Made by a program: the position numbers and the translations under genes
In this document: positions 17,404 to 25,362 of the stretch, in pieces
Numbering within the stretch: the first letter of the stretch is position 1
How the letters are laid out: every line of letters starts with the position of its first letter
Source: Clostridiales bacterium
GTDB taxonomy: Bacteria > Bacillota > Clostridia > Oscillospirales > Oscillospiraceae
Direction: 5' to 3'
Assembly (NCBI GenBank): GCA_021202775.1
Contig: JAJQCJ010000057.1
Location: 1-37,980, forward strand
DNA: 37,980 bases
Notes under the pieces: generated by a model
The model's input: only the letters and a program-made list of their open reading frames with translations
What the model was told of the DNA's origin: nothing
Database searches by the model: none

Positions 17404-18234
17404 ATGAAAATTAGTGAGATTATTGAGCGGGTCATCGCCTACCATCCGCCCTTTACCAGAGAGCATACCACGGACGTCATCAAGTTCGGCGACCCGGAGC
17501 AGGAATGCACCGGTGTGGTGGTGACCTGTTTCCCGTCCATCGATGTGATTCGCAAGACGGCGGAGCTGGGGGCCAATTTCCTGATCGTCCACGAGCCGCT
17601 GTTCTGGAGCCATGAGGACACCACCGGCTGGCTGGAAAACAGCGCGGTCTACCAGACCAAGCGGCAGCTGCTCGCCGACGCAGGCATCACGGTCTGGCGT
17701 GACCACGACCATATGCACGGCGAGGGCTGGGGGCCCAAGCGGGTCAACCTGGACGGGATGTATGACGGCATCATGCGGGAACTGGGCTGGGAGCCCTACC
17801 TGGTGGAGTCGAAAAAGAAGCCCCTGGTCTTTCAAATCCCGGAGACGGACGGGGAGGCCCTGGGGCACGAGCTGATGGAGAAGCTGAACCTAAAGGGCAT
17901 CCGCATCGTCGGCGACCGGCACACGAAGGTCTCTCGGGTGTTCCTGTGTGAGCATATCGGCTCCAACGACCGCAGCGCGGAGGAAAAGCTCCTGCGCACG
18001 GAGATGGAGGAGTACGATGCCCTGATTCCGCTGGAGATCATTGACTGGACGCTGTGCGCCTATGTCCGGGATTCCTGTCAGGCGGGCAGGCCGAAGGTAC
18101 TCTATAATGTGGGCCATTTCAATCTGGAAGAACTGGGGATGCGTTATATGGCGCGGTGGCTGCCGGGGCTGGTGGACAATCAGATTCCCGTCACCTATGT
18201 GCAGTCCGGCGACGCCTTCGACTTCATCCTTTGA
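17404..18234 (+). CDS. NIF3/DUF34-family metal-binding protein
   Basis: This 276-residue protein resembles the NIF3-like dinuclear-metal family (YbgI/YqfO group). Visible family features are the N-terminal VVTCFPSIDVIRKTAELGANFLIVHEPLFW segment containing the HEPLFW metal motif, DHDHMHG, and the C-terminal NVGHFNLEELG, which supplies further ligands. Family members form toroidal hexamers. Their enzymatic roles are poorly defined, and proposals include nucleotide or GTP cyclohydrolase-like and metallochaperone activities. ATG follows GAGGG by about 9 bases. The presence of NIF3 inside a catabolic operon is noteworthy because it is usually a lone housekeeping gene. A specific hydrolase or isomerase role here is inference. 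Confidence 0.8.
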   Translation: MKISEIIERVIAYHPPFTREHTTDVIKFGDPEQECTGVVVTCFPSIDVIRKTAELGANFLIVHEPLFWSHEDTTGWLENSAVYQTKRQLLADAGITVWRDHDHMHGEGWGPKRVNLDGMYDGIMRELGWEPYLVESKKKPLVFQIPETDGEALGHELMEKLNLKGIRIVGDRHTKVSRVFLCEHIGSNDRSAEEKLLRTEMEEYDALIPLEIIDWTLCAYVRDSCQAGRPKVLYNVGHFNLEELGMRYMARWLPGLVDNQIPVTYVQSGDAFDFIL

Positions 18235-18305
18235 ATAATACAATCAACATAAGCGCTTCCGGCCGCCTGCGGGCAGCCGGAGGCCAGAGTAAGGAAGGAC
18301 GGACC

Positions 18306-19229
18306 ATGAAAGCGATTGATTTTTCTTGTAAGCACGACATTCTGATTCGGCACAAGGACGGCACCCTGACCCCCATGGACGAGCCGTACTATGAGCCGAA
18401 GCTGATCGCCCCGGACACCTGGCAGATCATGAGCTCCGGCGACTACCACTATCTGCTGGTGGGCGACGAGGAGGGCATCACCATCGACACAGGCTACGGC
18501 GCGGGCAACCTGCGGGAGTATCTGGAGGGCCTGTGCGGCAAGCCCGTCCGCTGGGCGGTGAACACCCATCACCACTTTGACCACACCGCCAACAACTGTT
18601 ATTTTGACTTGGTGTATATGGCGGAGGAGTCCGTGGATCTGGCGGCGATTCCCTACCCCAGCTTTGAGGGTATCACCTTCCCCAGAGACTACGCCGTTCA
18701 GGTGGTGGACGACGGCTATATCATCCCCCTGAAGGGGCGGGAGCTGGAGGTGTTCAAAATCGGCGACCACACCGACGGCGGCATCGCCATCCTCGACCGC
18801 AAGGCGCGGCTGCTGTTCGCCGGGGACGAGATCATGCCCGGCGGCAAGCCCATCAGCAACACGGTGGAGAAGCTGCTGCGGGATACGGAAAAGCTGATGA
18901 AGCACCGGGACGAGTTTGACCTGGTTTGCAGCGGCCCTGACACCATGGACCCGGAGGTGGTGGACATCACCTATGAAGCCTGTCAGCGCATCCTGGCCGG
19001 GGAGCGGACGCCGGAGGCCAAGAACAGGCGCCGGGGCATGCCCCACAGAAAGCCTGAGCCTGAGGGCGGCCCCAAAATCTACGACTGCCAGCACCCCCAT
19101 CCGGAGGACGTACACAACGGCAAGCCCCGGATGAGCATGGAGGATCAGGAGGTCTTCTCCTACCGTGGACGGGAATTCACCTTCCAGGAGAGCAAGGTAT
19201 TTGACAAGCCGGAAGCGGCGAAGCAATAA
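18306..19229 (+). CDS. MBL-fold metallohydrolase, first of three
   Basis: This 307-residue metallo-beta-lactamase-fold protein has HHHFDH (the HxHxDH motif) in NTHHHFDHTANN, a later GDHTDGG His and FAGDE for the bridging Asp. The last canonical His appears replaced in CSGPDTM. It has an unusual basic and His-containing C-terminal tail of about 70 residues (RRRGMPHRK, QHPHPEDVHNG). Such enzymes hydrolyse thioesters, lactones, phosphoesters and amides. The ATG at 18306 follows AAGGAAGGA, and the open frame before it overlaps the NIF3 gene. It lies 8-11 bases before the flavoprotein gene. It is not closely similar to the other two MBL genes of the operon. Confidence 0.85.
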   Translation: MKAIDFSCKHDILIRHKDGTLTPMDEPYYEPKLIAPDTWQIMSSGDYHYLLVGDEEGITIDTGYGAGNLREYLEGLCGKPVRWAVNTHHHFDHTANNCYFDLVYMAEESVDLAAIPYPSFEGITFPRDYAVQVVDDGYIIPLKGRELEVFKIGDHTDGGIAILDRKARLLFAGDEIMPGGKPISNTVEKLLRDTEKLMKHRDEFDLVCSGPDTMDPEVVDITYEACQRILAGERTPEAKNRRRGMPHRKPEPEGGPKIYDCQHPHPEDVHNGKPRMSMEDQEVFSYRGREFTFQESKVFDKPEAAKQ

Positions 19230-19240
19230 GGGGCACCGTG

Positions 19241-20923
19241 ATGGAAGTAAACAAGCCATTGGAATGTGACGTTCTGGTGGCCGGTGGCGGCTCAGCGGGG
19301 ATGATGGCCGCCATCGCGGCTGCCGACGCCGGGGCACGCACCATCATCGCGGAAAAGGCCAACACCCGCCGCAGCGGCAACGGCGCCACGGGGAACGACC
19401 ATTTTCAGTGCTACATCCCTGAGGTACACGGCAGCGAGGGCGCCTGGCTGAAGCTGCTGGCCCTCTCCCAGGAGGCCCGGGGCGGCCGGGATAAGGACAT
19501 CAGCGCCGGATTCATGCGGGAGAGCATGGGCGTGGTGCTGGACTGGGAGCAGTGGGGCATCCCCATGCGTCCCCACGGGGGCTGGGAGTTCACCGGCCAC
19601 TGCAAGCCGGGGCAGCAGGGCATCCACCTGAAATATGAGGGCGTCAACCAGAAACCCACGCTGACCAAAACTGCCCTGAAGCGGGGCGTCAAAATCCTGA
19701 ACCGCCACCCGCTGTCAGAGCTGATCTGCGATGAAACCGGGGCCGTCTGCGGCGCCATCCTGGTGGACTTGACAGAGGACACCCCGAAGCTCCAGGTGGT
19801 GCGGGCAAAGGCGGTGGTGATTGCCACCGCCGGCGTCTCCCGCATCAGCGGCGAAACGACGATGGGCTGGATGTTCAACGCCGCCGGGTGCCCGGCCAGC
19901 ACCGCCACCGGGCGGATCGCCGCCTATAAGGCGGGGGCCAGGCTGGTGAATGTGGACAACATTCTCAGCGGCGGGGCCGACTTCAAATTCTTCCACCGGG
20001 GCGGCAAGGCCACCTGGGTGGGGGTGTACTCCGACCTGGAGGGAAAGCCGTTAGGCTCCGTCGTCCAAAAGCCCGACTGGAGATACGGCGATTATACCGC
20101 CGACCTGTGGCAGGGGATGTTTGCCGCCCAGTATGAGGCGGGAAACCCGGTGTTTATGAACTGTTCCCAGGGGACGGAGGAGGACCTCGCCTACATGAAG
20201 TGGGCGCTGGTGCACGAGGGCAACAGCGCCACCTTACAGCATCTGAAGGACGAGGGCTTCGACTTCCGCACCCACATGGTGGAGTACGGCTACTCCCCCG
20301 GCGGCGGCCCCAGCCCCTTCGGCAACGGTATCGACATCGAAGGCAGCGGCGCGACCACGGTGCCCGGCCTGTTTGCGGCCGGACAGGTGACGGGCAACGG
20401 CATCGGCGGCGTAGGGGCGGCGGCCACTCAGGGCCGCATCAGCGGACGGAGCGCCGCGGCCTATGCGCAGCAGACCGAGATCAAACCTGCTGAGGAGCGG
20501 CCTGTCGTGGCCGAGACGCTGGAGCGCTATACCCGTCTGCTGGCCAACGAGGTCAGCACCGCGACCCCCACCTGGCAGGAGGCCAACATCGCCATCATGC
20601 AGACCAACTGGAGCTACATGGGGGGTAAGGTGCGCAGCGAGCGTATGCTGCAAGTGGGCCTGTCCCACCTGCGGCGCATCATGGGGAAGCTGGAGCAGCT
20701 CCACTGTGAGAACTCCCACGACTTCATGCACTGCCTGGAGGTGCAGGACATTGCGGCACAGTCGGAGATCTGCTATCTGGCCGCCCTGTCCCGGAAGGAG
20801 AGCCGGGGGATGGTGAAAAGCGCGGACTACCCCTGGACCGACCCGGCCATGGACGGGAAGCTGCTGACCATTCAGCTGCAAGACGGACAGAGCGTGACGG
20901 GCGCCCGCCCCAGGCGGATGTAG
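19241..20923 (+). CDS. FAD-dependent fumarate-reductase/AprA-type flavoprotein 1
   Basis: This protein of about 560 residues is of the FAD_binding_2 family. The N-terminus has the dinucleotide fold VLVAGGGSAGMMAAIAAAD ending in the Glu of EKANTRRSG, which resembles the AprA and fumarate reductase flavin region. VPGLFAAGQVTGNG is the second FAD contact, and the C-terminal helical domain carries the characteristic ESRG and DYP pattern. It has no signal peptide or haem motif, so it is a soluble cytoplasmic reductase or dehydrogenase. It is followed after 19 bases by a 2x[4Fe-4S] ferredoxin, its likely electron partner. A GTG at 19238 is an alternative start. True APS reductase is unlikely because no sulfate-reduction genes are nearby; reduction of an enoate or similar acceptor is inferred. 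Confidence 0.87.
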   Translation: MEVNKPLECDVLVAGGGSAGMMAAIAAADAGARTIIAEKANTRRSGNGATGNDHFQCYIPEVHGSEGAWLKLLALSQEARGGRDKDISAGFMRESMGVVLDWEQWGIPMRPHGGWEFTGHCKPGQQGIHLKYEGVNQKPTLTKTALKRGVKILNRHPLSELICDETGAVCGAILVDLTEDTPKLQVVRAKAVVIATAGVSRISGETTMGWMFNAAGCPASTATGRIAAYKAGARLVNVDNILSGGADFKFFHRGGKATWVGVYSDLEGKPLGSVVQKPDWRYGDYTADLWQGMFAAQYEAGNPVFMNCSQGTEEDLAYMKWALVHEGNSATLQHLKDEGFDFRTHMVEYGYSPGGGPSPFGNGIDIEGSGATTVPGLFAAGQVTGNGIGGVGAAATQGRISGRSAAAYAQQTEIKPAEERPVVAETLERYTRLLANEVSTATPTWQEANIAIMQTNWSYMGGKVRSERMLQVGLSHLRRIMGKLEQLHCENSHDFMHCLEVQDIAAQSEICYLAALSRKESRGMVKSADYPWTDPAMDGKLLTIQLQDGQSVTGARPRRM

Positions 20924-20942
20924 CGCCGAAGGAGGGAAGCAT

Positions 20943-21170
20943 ATGCCGCCAATCATTCACAAGGAAAACTGTGTGGGCTGCATGAACTGCGCCCAGATTT
21001 GCCCTATGGACTGCTTCGGCGTCCAAAAAAAGGGCAGCCGGGTGCCGGAGATCCGGTTCCCGGACGAGTGCTGGCACTGCAACGCCTGTGTGCTGGAGTG
21101 TCCGGCAAAAGCCATCACGCTGCGGGTCCCCCTGCCGTCGATGATGGTGTTTATGGAAGTGCCCAAGTAA
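20943..21170 (+). CDS. 2x[4Fe-4S] ferredoxin 1
   Basis: This 75-residue bacterial-type ferredoxin has two cluster motifs, CVGCMNCAQICP and CWHCNACVLECP, and a short C-terminal tail. It sits 19 bases after flavoprotein 1 behind GAAGGAGG, in an AprA/AprB-like gene order. It likely transfers electrons to or from that flavoprotein in the cytoplasm. Confidence 0.93.
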   Translation: MPPIIHKENCVGCMNCAQICPMDCFGVQKKGSRVPEIRFPDECWHCNACVLECPAKAITLRVPLPSMMVFMEVPK

Positions 21171-21188
21171 ACAACGAGAGGAACCATT

Positions 21189-22037
21189 ATGTACCAAGTA
21201 TATCAGACGAAGCAGCTCAGAGACGGGCTGGTTCAGATTTCGGAAAAATATGCGGAAAAGGCCCCTGCGGTCTACATGTATCTGGTCATCGGTCAGGAGC
21301 GGGCCGCCCTGATTGACAGCGGCTTCGGCATGGTGGACACCCTGCGTCCCCTGGTGGAACAGCTGACCGAGAAGCCCATCCTCTGCATCGTCGCCCACGG
21401 TCACCCGGACCATGTGGGCGGGGCGGCGCAGTTTGACGAAGTCTACCTGAACGAAGGGGATGCACCGCTGCTGGCTGACAGCCTTTCCGTGGAACGGCGT
21501 GTGAAGGATGTGTTTGGCAGAGGGGACGTGTCAGACGAAGTCAGAGCCTACAGCGAGACGCATATGGTCGGCACCCAAGGCCTGCGTTATAAGCCGATGG
21601 TGCCAGGGGATGTGTTTGACCTGGGTGGCGTCACGCTGGAGGTGTTTGCCATGCCCGGCCACACGCTGGGCTCCGTGGCCCTGCTGAACCGGAAGGACAA
21701 CTATGCATTGGTCAGCGACGGGTTCAGTCGCCGCACCGCGCCGGAGGCGCGGGTAGATCTGGCGGATTACGCCGCCGGGCTGGAGCAGTTCCAGGCCGCC
21801 ATCCGGGAGGACACCCTGCTCTACTGGGGGCATGGCGTTGACCCGGTGGACCACGCCTATCTCCGGGATATGTGTACCGCCTGCAAGGAGGTGGTGGCCG
21901 GGGACACCGCCGGAGACGTGGAAAGCGTCAACCGTCGGCCGACCCCCGTCCCAATGCCCAAGCGGTGGGAACACCGGTGCGGCTCCGTGACGCTGGCCTA
22001 CTTCCCGCGAAGGCAGGAAGGGGGCGCAGCGCAATGA
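21189..22037 (+). CDS. MBL-fold metallohydrolase, second of three
   Basis: This 282-residue enzyme has a complete canonical ligand set: HGHPDH (HxHxDH), MPGHTLGS His, LVSDGF Asp and LYWGHG His. It should bind two zinc or iron ions and hydrolyse ester, thioester, lactone or phosphoester bonds. It is a clear paralogue of the protein at 25363-26217, sharing the VYMY/VNMY-VVGQERA start, a VFGR segment and the EDTLLYWGHG block. The ATG follows GAGAGGAA. Its stop overlaps the next ATG as ATGA. The two copies bracket the ChbG-like pair and the thioredoxin-like gene, suggesting duplication within the operon. Confidence 0.88.
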   Translation: MYQVYQTKQLRDGLVQISEKYAEKAPAVYMYLVIGQERAALIDSGFGMVDTLRPLVEQLTEKPILCIVAHGHPDHVGGAAQFDEVYLNEGDAPLLADSLSVERRVKDVFGRGDVSDEVRAYSETHMVGTQGLRYKPMVPGDVFDLGGVTLEVFAMPGHTLGSVALLNRKDNYALVSDGFSRRTAPEARVDLADYAAGLEQFQAAIREDTLLYWGHGVDPVDHAYLRDMCTACKEVVAGDTAGDVESVNRRPTPVPMPKRWEHRCGSVTLAYFPRRQEGGAAQ

Positions 22038-22927
22038 AGGTTGTGTTTCGGGCGGACGATGTGGGCTATACGGTGGCCAGCAACGCGGGGGCCTTCCGCT
22101 CCATTGACGAGGGCGTTGTGTCCATGGTGGAGCTGATGCTGGACTGCCCCGGCTCTGAGGACGCCATGCTGGAGCTGAAAAAGCGCCCCTGGATCTCCGT
22201 GAACTGGCACACACACTGGTGGGGCGTCCCGGTGGCGGGGGCGGAGAACGTGCCCTCCCTGGTGGATGAGTCCGGGCATTTCCGGGCGGATATGGGTCAC
22301 GCCCACCAGAGGCCGGTAAATGATTTGGACTATGACGACATGGTGCGGGAATGCCGGGCGGAAATTGAACGGTGCATCCGCACCCTGGGCAGAGCGCCTG
22401 ACGCAGCATCGGTGGACGGCAGCGTGATTGGCCGGGCCAAGCGGCAGGTCTGCGACGAATATGGCATCGTCTACGGCTACTTCCGTTACTATCACATCGG
22501 TCCGGAGGCGGCGGGACATAAGACGGGCATCTCCAACACAAAGGACTGGAACCCCACCTATGAGCCGCTGCACATCTTTGAGTACGAGAACTTCGGACGG
22601 CCTGGCCTGCTGCTGAAGGATTACCTCCGGTACGACCCGCTGGAGATGATTGAAACCATGCCGCTGGACACGGACAATATTTGGGTCCGCTCCGAGCATC
22701 CGGGCTATGTGGATGAGCGGATTTGGATGGATACGGCGGATATTTGCAGCATCACCCGATGCAAGGACGTGGAGGCGCTGTGTTCCGATGAACTGAAGGC
22801 ATGGGTGCGGGACAACCGCGTGGAAATCATCAACCTGCGGGATGCCCTCTACGGGACGCAGGAATATCAAAACCATCTGCGGGTCACCGGCAGCAGCCTG
22901 GCAGTGAAAGGCGGGGCAGGACAATGA
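22034..22927 (+). CDS. ChbG/YdjC-like (polysaccharide-deacetylase-fold) protein 1
   Basis: This 297-residue protein resembles the ChbG/HpnK (YdjC) carbohydrate deacetylase family, metal-dependent N-deacetylases. It retains the N-terminal RADDVG motif (catalytic and metal Asp pair) and a His pair in NWHTHWWG. The usual downstream DSHxHxH motif is replaced by ASVDGS, so one metal ligand is not evident. Activity on a sugar is therefore uncertain; the fold may serve another deacylation. Start at 22034 overlaps the MBL stop (ATGA), and its own stop overlaps the next start the same way. It is the paralogue of the following gene. Confidence 0.75.
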   Translation: MKVVFRADDVGYTVASNAGAFRSIDEGVVSMVELMLDCPGSEDAMLELKKRPWISVNWHTHWWGVPVAGAENVPSLVDESGHFRADMGHAHQRPVNDLDYDDMVRECRAEIERCIRTLGRAPDAASVDGSVIGRAKRQVCDEYGIVYGYFRYYHIGPEAAGHKTGISNTKDWNPTYEPLHIFEYENFGRPGLLLKDYLRYDPLEMIETMPLDTDNIWVRSEHPGYVDERIWMDTADICSITRCKDVEALCSDELKAWVRDNRVEIINLRDALYGTQEYQNHLRVTGSSLAVKGGAGQ

Positions 22928-23736
22928 AACTGATTTTTCAAGCGCGGGATGGGGGCCTGACCCCCGCCTGCAACGGCGGCGTCCTGAAAAGCATCGACGA
23001 TGGGGCGGTTTCCACGGTCAGCGCGCTGCTGGACTATCCCGGCACGGAGGACCTGCTGCTCCGCCTGCGGGATTACCCCTGGATCACCCTGGTCTGGCAG
23101 GCGGATTTCACCGGCTTCCCGGTGGCGCAGAAGGGGCTGGCGGAGGACTCCAGGCGGTTCCGCCGGGACCTGACGGACCCTGCCCTGAAAGAGCAGCTGA
23201 CGCTGGAGGCCCGCGCACAGGTGGAGCGCTGTATCCGTCTGTACGGCCGCGCCCCCTTTGCCGCGGAGCTGCCCAGGTCGATGGCCCTGTATGAGGTGCT
23301 GTCGGCGGTCTGCGATGATTACGGTATTTTCTATCACCTGAGCGACTGCTGCCAACTGACGGAGGACGGCGGGCTGGAGCTGGTCTCCTGCGGCACGGCG
23401 GGGCTGGCGCGCTACCACAATCCGAATCAGCCGGGGCTGACATTTGCGGACTACGACCACTATGACCCCATAGCGGAGCTGGCCCACCTGCCCGTCCGGG
23501 AGAATGGTACCTGGATTTTCCCCCTGTACCCCTGCTACCTGGACGACTGGATTTTGCAGGAAACCCTGCATGATGAACAGAGCCTGCGCACCGTCCAGCG
23601 GATGCAGGACGTGGTGGTGCTCTGCTCCCCGGAGCTGCGGCAGTGGATTCAGGCAAACAATGTGACGCCGGTCAGTCTGAGCGACGCCGTGTTGGGCAGG
23701 CAGGACTATCAGAATCACTGCAAGGCCACGGTATAA
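22924..23736 (+). CDS. ChbG/YdjC-like protein 2, probable pseudoenzyme
   Basis: This 270-residue paralogue of the preceding gene shares the same opening, the SIDDGAVSTV segment, the DYP/RPWI-type strand, the CDDYGI helix and the ending xxDYQNHxxxT. The key positions differ: RADDVG of copy 1 reads QARDGG here, and NWHTHWWG reads LVWQADFTG. The first Asp and both His are lost, and no DSHxHxH motif exists. It likely cannot deacetylate. It may be a regulatory or structural partner forming a heteromer with copy 1, which fits their ATGA-coupled translation. Loss of function by decay is less likely because the frame is intact and well conserved. Confidence 0.72.
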   Translation: MKLIFQARDGGLTPACNGGVLKSIDDGAVSTVSALLDYPGTEDLLLRLRDYPWITLVWQADFTGFPVAQKGLAEDSRRFRRDLTDPALKEQLTLEARAQVERCIRLYGRAPFAAELPRSMALYEVLSAVCDDYGIFYHLSDCCQLTEDGGLELVSCGTAGLARYHNPNQPGLTFADYDHYDPIAELAHLPVRENGTWIFPLYPCYLDDWILQETLHDEQSLRTVQRMQDVVVLCSPELRQWIQANNVTPVSLSDAVLGRQDYQNHCKATV

Positions 23737-23775
23737 CCTCAGAACGGCGGCGCAGGAGCGGGCAAAGGAGGCAGT

Positions 23776-25302
23776 ATGAACCAGCTATTTTCTTCTTCCA
23801 ACTCCATGGATATGGAGCGGCACTATCTCTGGGCGCAATACCCCGGGCTCCGGAGGGAAAACAATCCGCAGTACGGCACGGTATCCCCTGAGGACATCCG
23901 GTTTCGGCTGCTGACCTATGACGAGCTTTGCTATCTGCTCTCCAGCAGCGGGCGATACCTGATCCTGTTCGGCGGCAGCTGGTGCCCCCGGACGCAGCAG
24001 GCGGTCCCCCTGATTCAGTCCTGCGCGGAGCACTATGGCGTGGAGGCGGTCTATCTGTTTGACTTCCGGATGGACGGTGTGAGCCGGGACAGCGACATTC
24101 AGGCCGACCTGACGGAGCAGCCCTCCTATACCGGGCCGGGGCAGGCTGAGAAAAAGCGGCCCGGCGCGGAATGGAACCACCTCTATGGGGAGCTTGCCGC
24201 CCGATTCCTGACCAACCTGGCCGACTGGGTCAGCGGCAGCGGACACATCACCTGGCTGGACCGGATGGAGGAGCTGCGCACCGCCCCCAGGGTGGAAACG
24301 CCCTTCCTGTTCCTCTACGACCGGGCAAACACCACAGACCACAGCGGACGCCACCGCACCGGCGGGCGCTGTCCCATCGTCTACGGCATGGAGGTATGCG
24401 TAGATGGGGACTGTGGGGAAACGGTGCGCCGGCTGGAGGACGGCATTTTCTCCCATCTGGAGGAGCCGGGGACGGCGCCCGGCGTGTACACCCACGAAGA
24501 TTATCTGCGGGAGGCGTACCGCATCAATAGCCGTGGGCACAGCATGAAAACCCAGGACGCCTTCACGCCGGAGGAGCCGATTCAGATTCAGATGATGCCC
24601 TTCCATATGCTGGACTGGCTGCTGGACCAGGAGGGCACCTTCCTGATTTTGATCGGCGGGGCCTGGTGCTCCAACACCCAGGCGGCCATCTCCGTTATCA
24701 ATGACTACGCAGTGGCAAACAATGTTCGGGTCTATATGTTCGACTTCCGCCTGGACGGGAAGTACCCCTTCGACTTCTGGGAGTACCCCAGAGCGCGGGA
24801 GCTGAAAATCACTGGGGCACACAGCCCCTTCCGCCGCCTCTACATCGACATGGCGGAGAGGAAGCTGGTCAACCTGACCACGGTTCAGACCTTCGGCGGA
24901 TGGGACCCCTGCACCGTCCAATATACGGACGGGGCCGGAACGGTACACATCGCCGGCCGAGCGCAGGCGCCCCATCTGCTGGCCTATCAGAAGGGGGCGC
25001 TGAACCCCAGAGGAAAGCCTGCGCCGGTGCTGGCCTACTGCGAGCGGATGTATGAGCTGATCAACTGTCAGGACACCTTTATTTACTGTGACCCCAACTA
25101 TAAGGATTATAAGGCAGGGGTGTATAAGGTAATTTATACCTATTGTCAGCGCACCGGGGGACAGGCCAGGGAAATCACGTCGGATAAAACCCGGTCTGTG
25201 GTACCCGGCGAACCGGTGAAGCACCCGGAACCGGCAGAGTATCACAGAGCACACAACTGGGCGGCGGAGCTGCCCTGCGGCTGTGACGACGCCTGCTGCT
25301 GA
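23776..25302 (+). CDS. Tandem thioredoxin-like protein with single-Cys motifs
   Basis: This 508-residue cytoplasmic protein has two repeats of a thioredoxin-like fold. Each has a helix, a YLILFGG or FLILIGG strand, then the active-site turn: WCPRT (Cys70) in the first and WCSNT (Cys298) in the second. The second Cys of a normal CxxC is Thr-like or absent in both, so disulfide exchange must be monothiol or lost. A conserved FDFRxDG strand follows each repeat. The C-terminus ends CGCDDACC, a dense Cys cluster that could bind metal or act as a redox tail. ATG follows AAAGGAGG. I do not recognise a named family. A bacillithiol- or substrate-thiol-linked role is possible but unproven. Confidence 0.7.
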   Translation: MNQLFSSSNSMDMERHYLWAQYPGLRRENNPQYGTVSPEDIRFRLLTYDELCYLLSSSGRYLILFGGSWCPRTQQAVPLIQSCAEHYGVEAVYLFDFRMDGVSRDSDIQADLTEQPSYTGPGQAEKKRPGAEWNHLYGELAARFLTNLADWVSGSGHITWLDRMEELRTAPRVETPFLFLYDRANTTDHSGRHRTGGRCPIVYGMEVCVDGDCGETVRRLEDGIFSHLEEPGTAPGVYTHEDYLREAYRINSRGHSMKTQDAFTPEEPIQIQMMPFHMLDWLLDQEGTFLILIGGAWCSNTQAAISVINDYAVANNVRVYMFDFRLDGKYPFDFWEYPRARELKITGAHSPFRRLYIDMAERKLVNLTTVQTFGGWDPCTVQYTDGAGTVHIAGRAQAPHLLAYQKGALNPRGKPAPVLAYCERMYELINCQDTFIYCDPNYKDYKAGVYKVIYTYCQRTGGQAREITSDKTRSVVPGEPVKHPEPAEYHRAHNWAAELPCGCDDACC

Positions 25303-25362
25303 CGGCAGAACCCAACTGCCGCCAATCACGGAAAAGGAAAATGCCCCGGAAAGGATGGTTTT

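Noticed and set aside
15394-17868. 824-codon open frame antisense to the fused hydrolase and NIF3 genes
   Set aside because: His/Gly/Leu-rich translation typical of an antisense frame; the plus strand encodes recognisable domains and ribosome sites.
19241-21170. Assignment as adenylylsulfate reductase (aprAB)
   Set aside because: No sat, qmo or dsr genes nearby and the setting is hydrolytic; the resemblance is at fold and gene-order level only.
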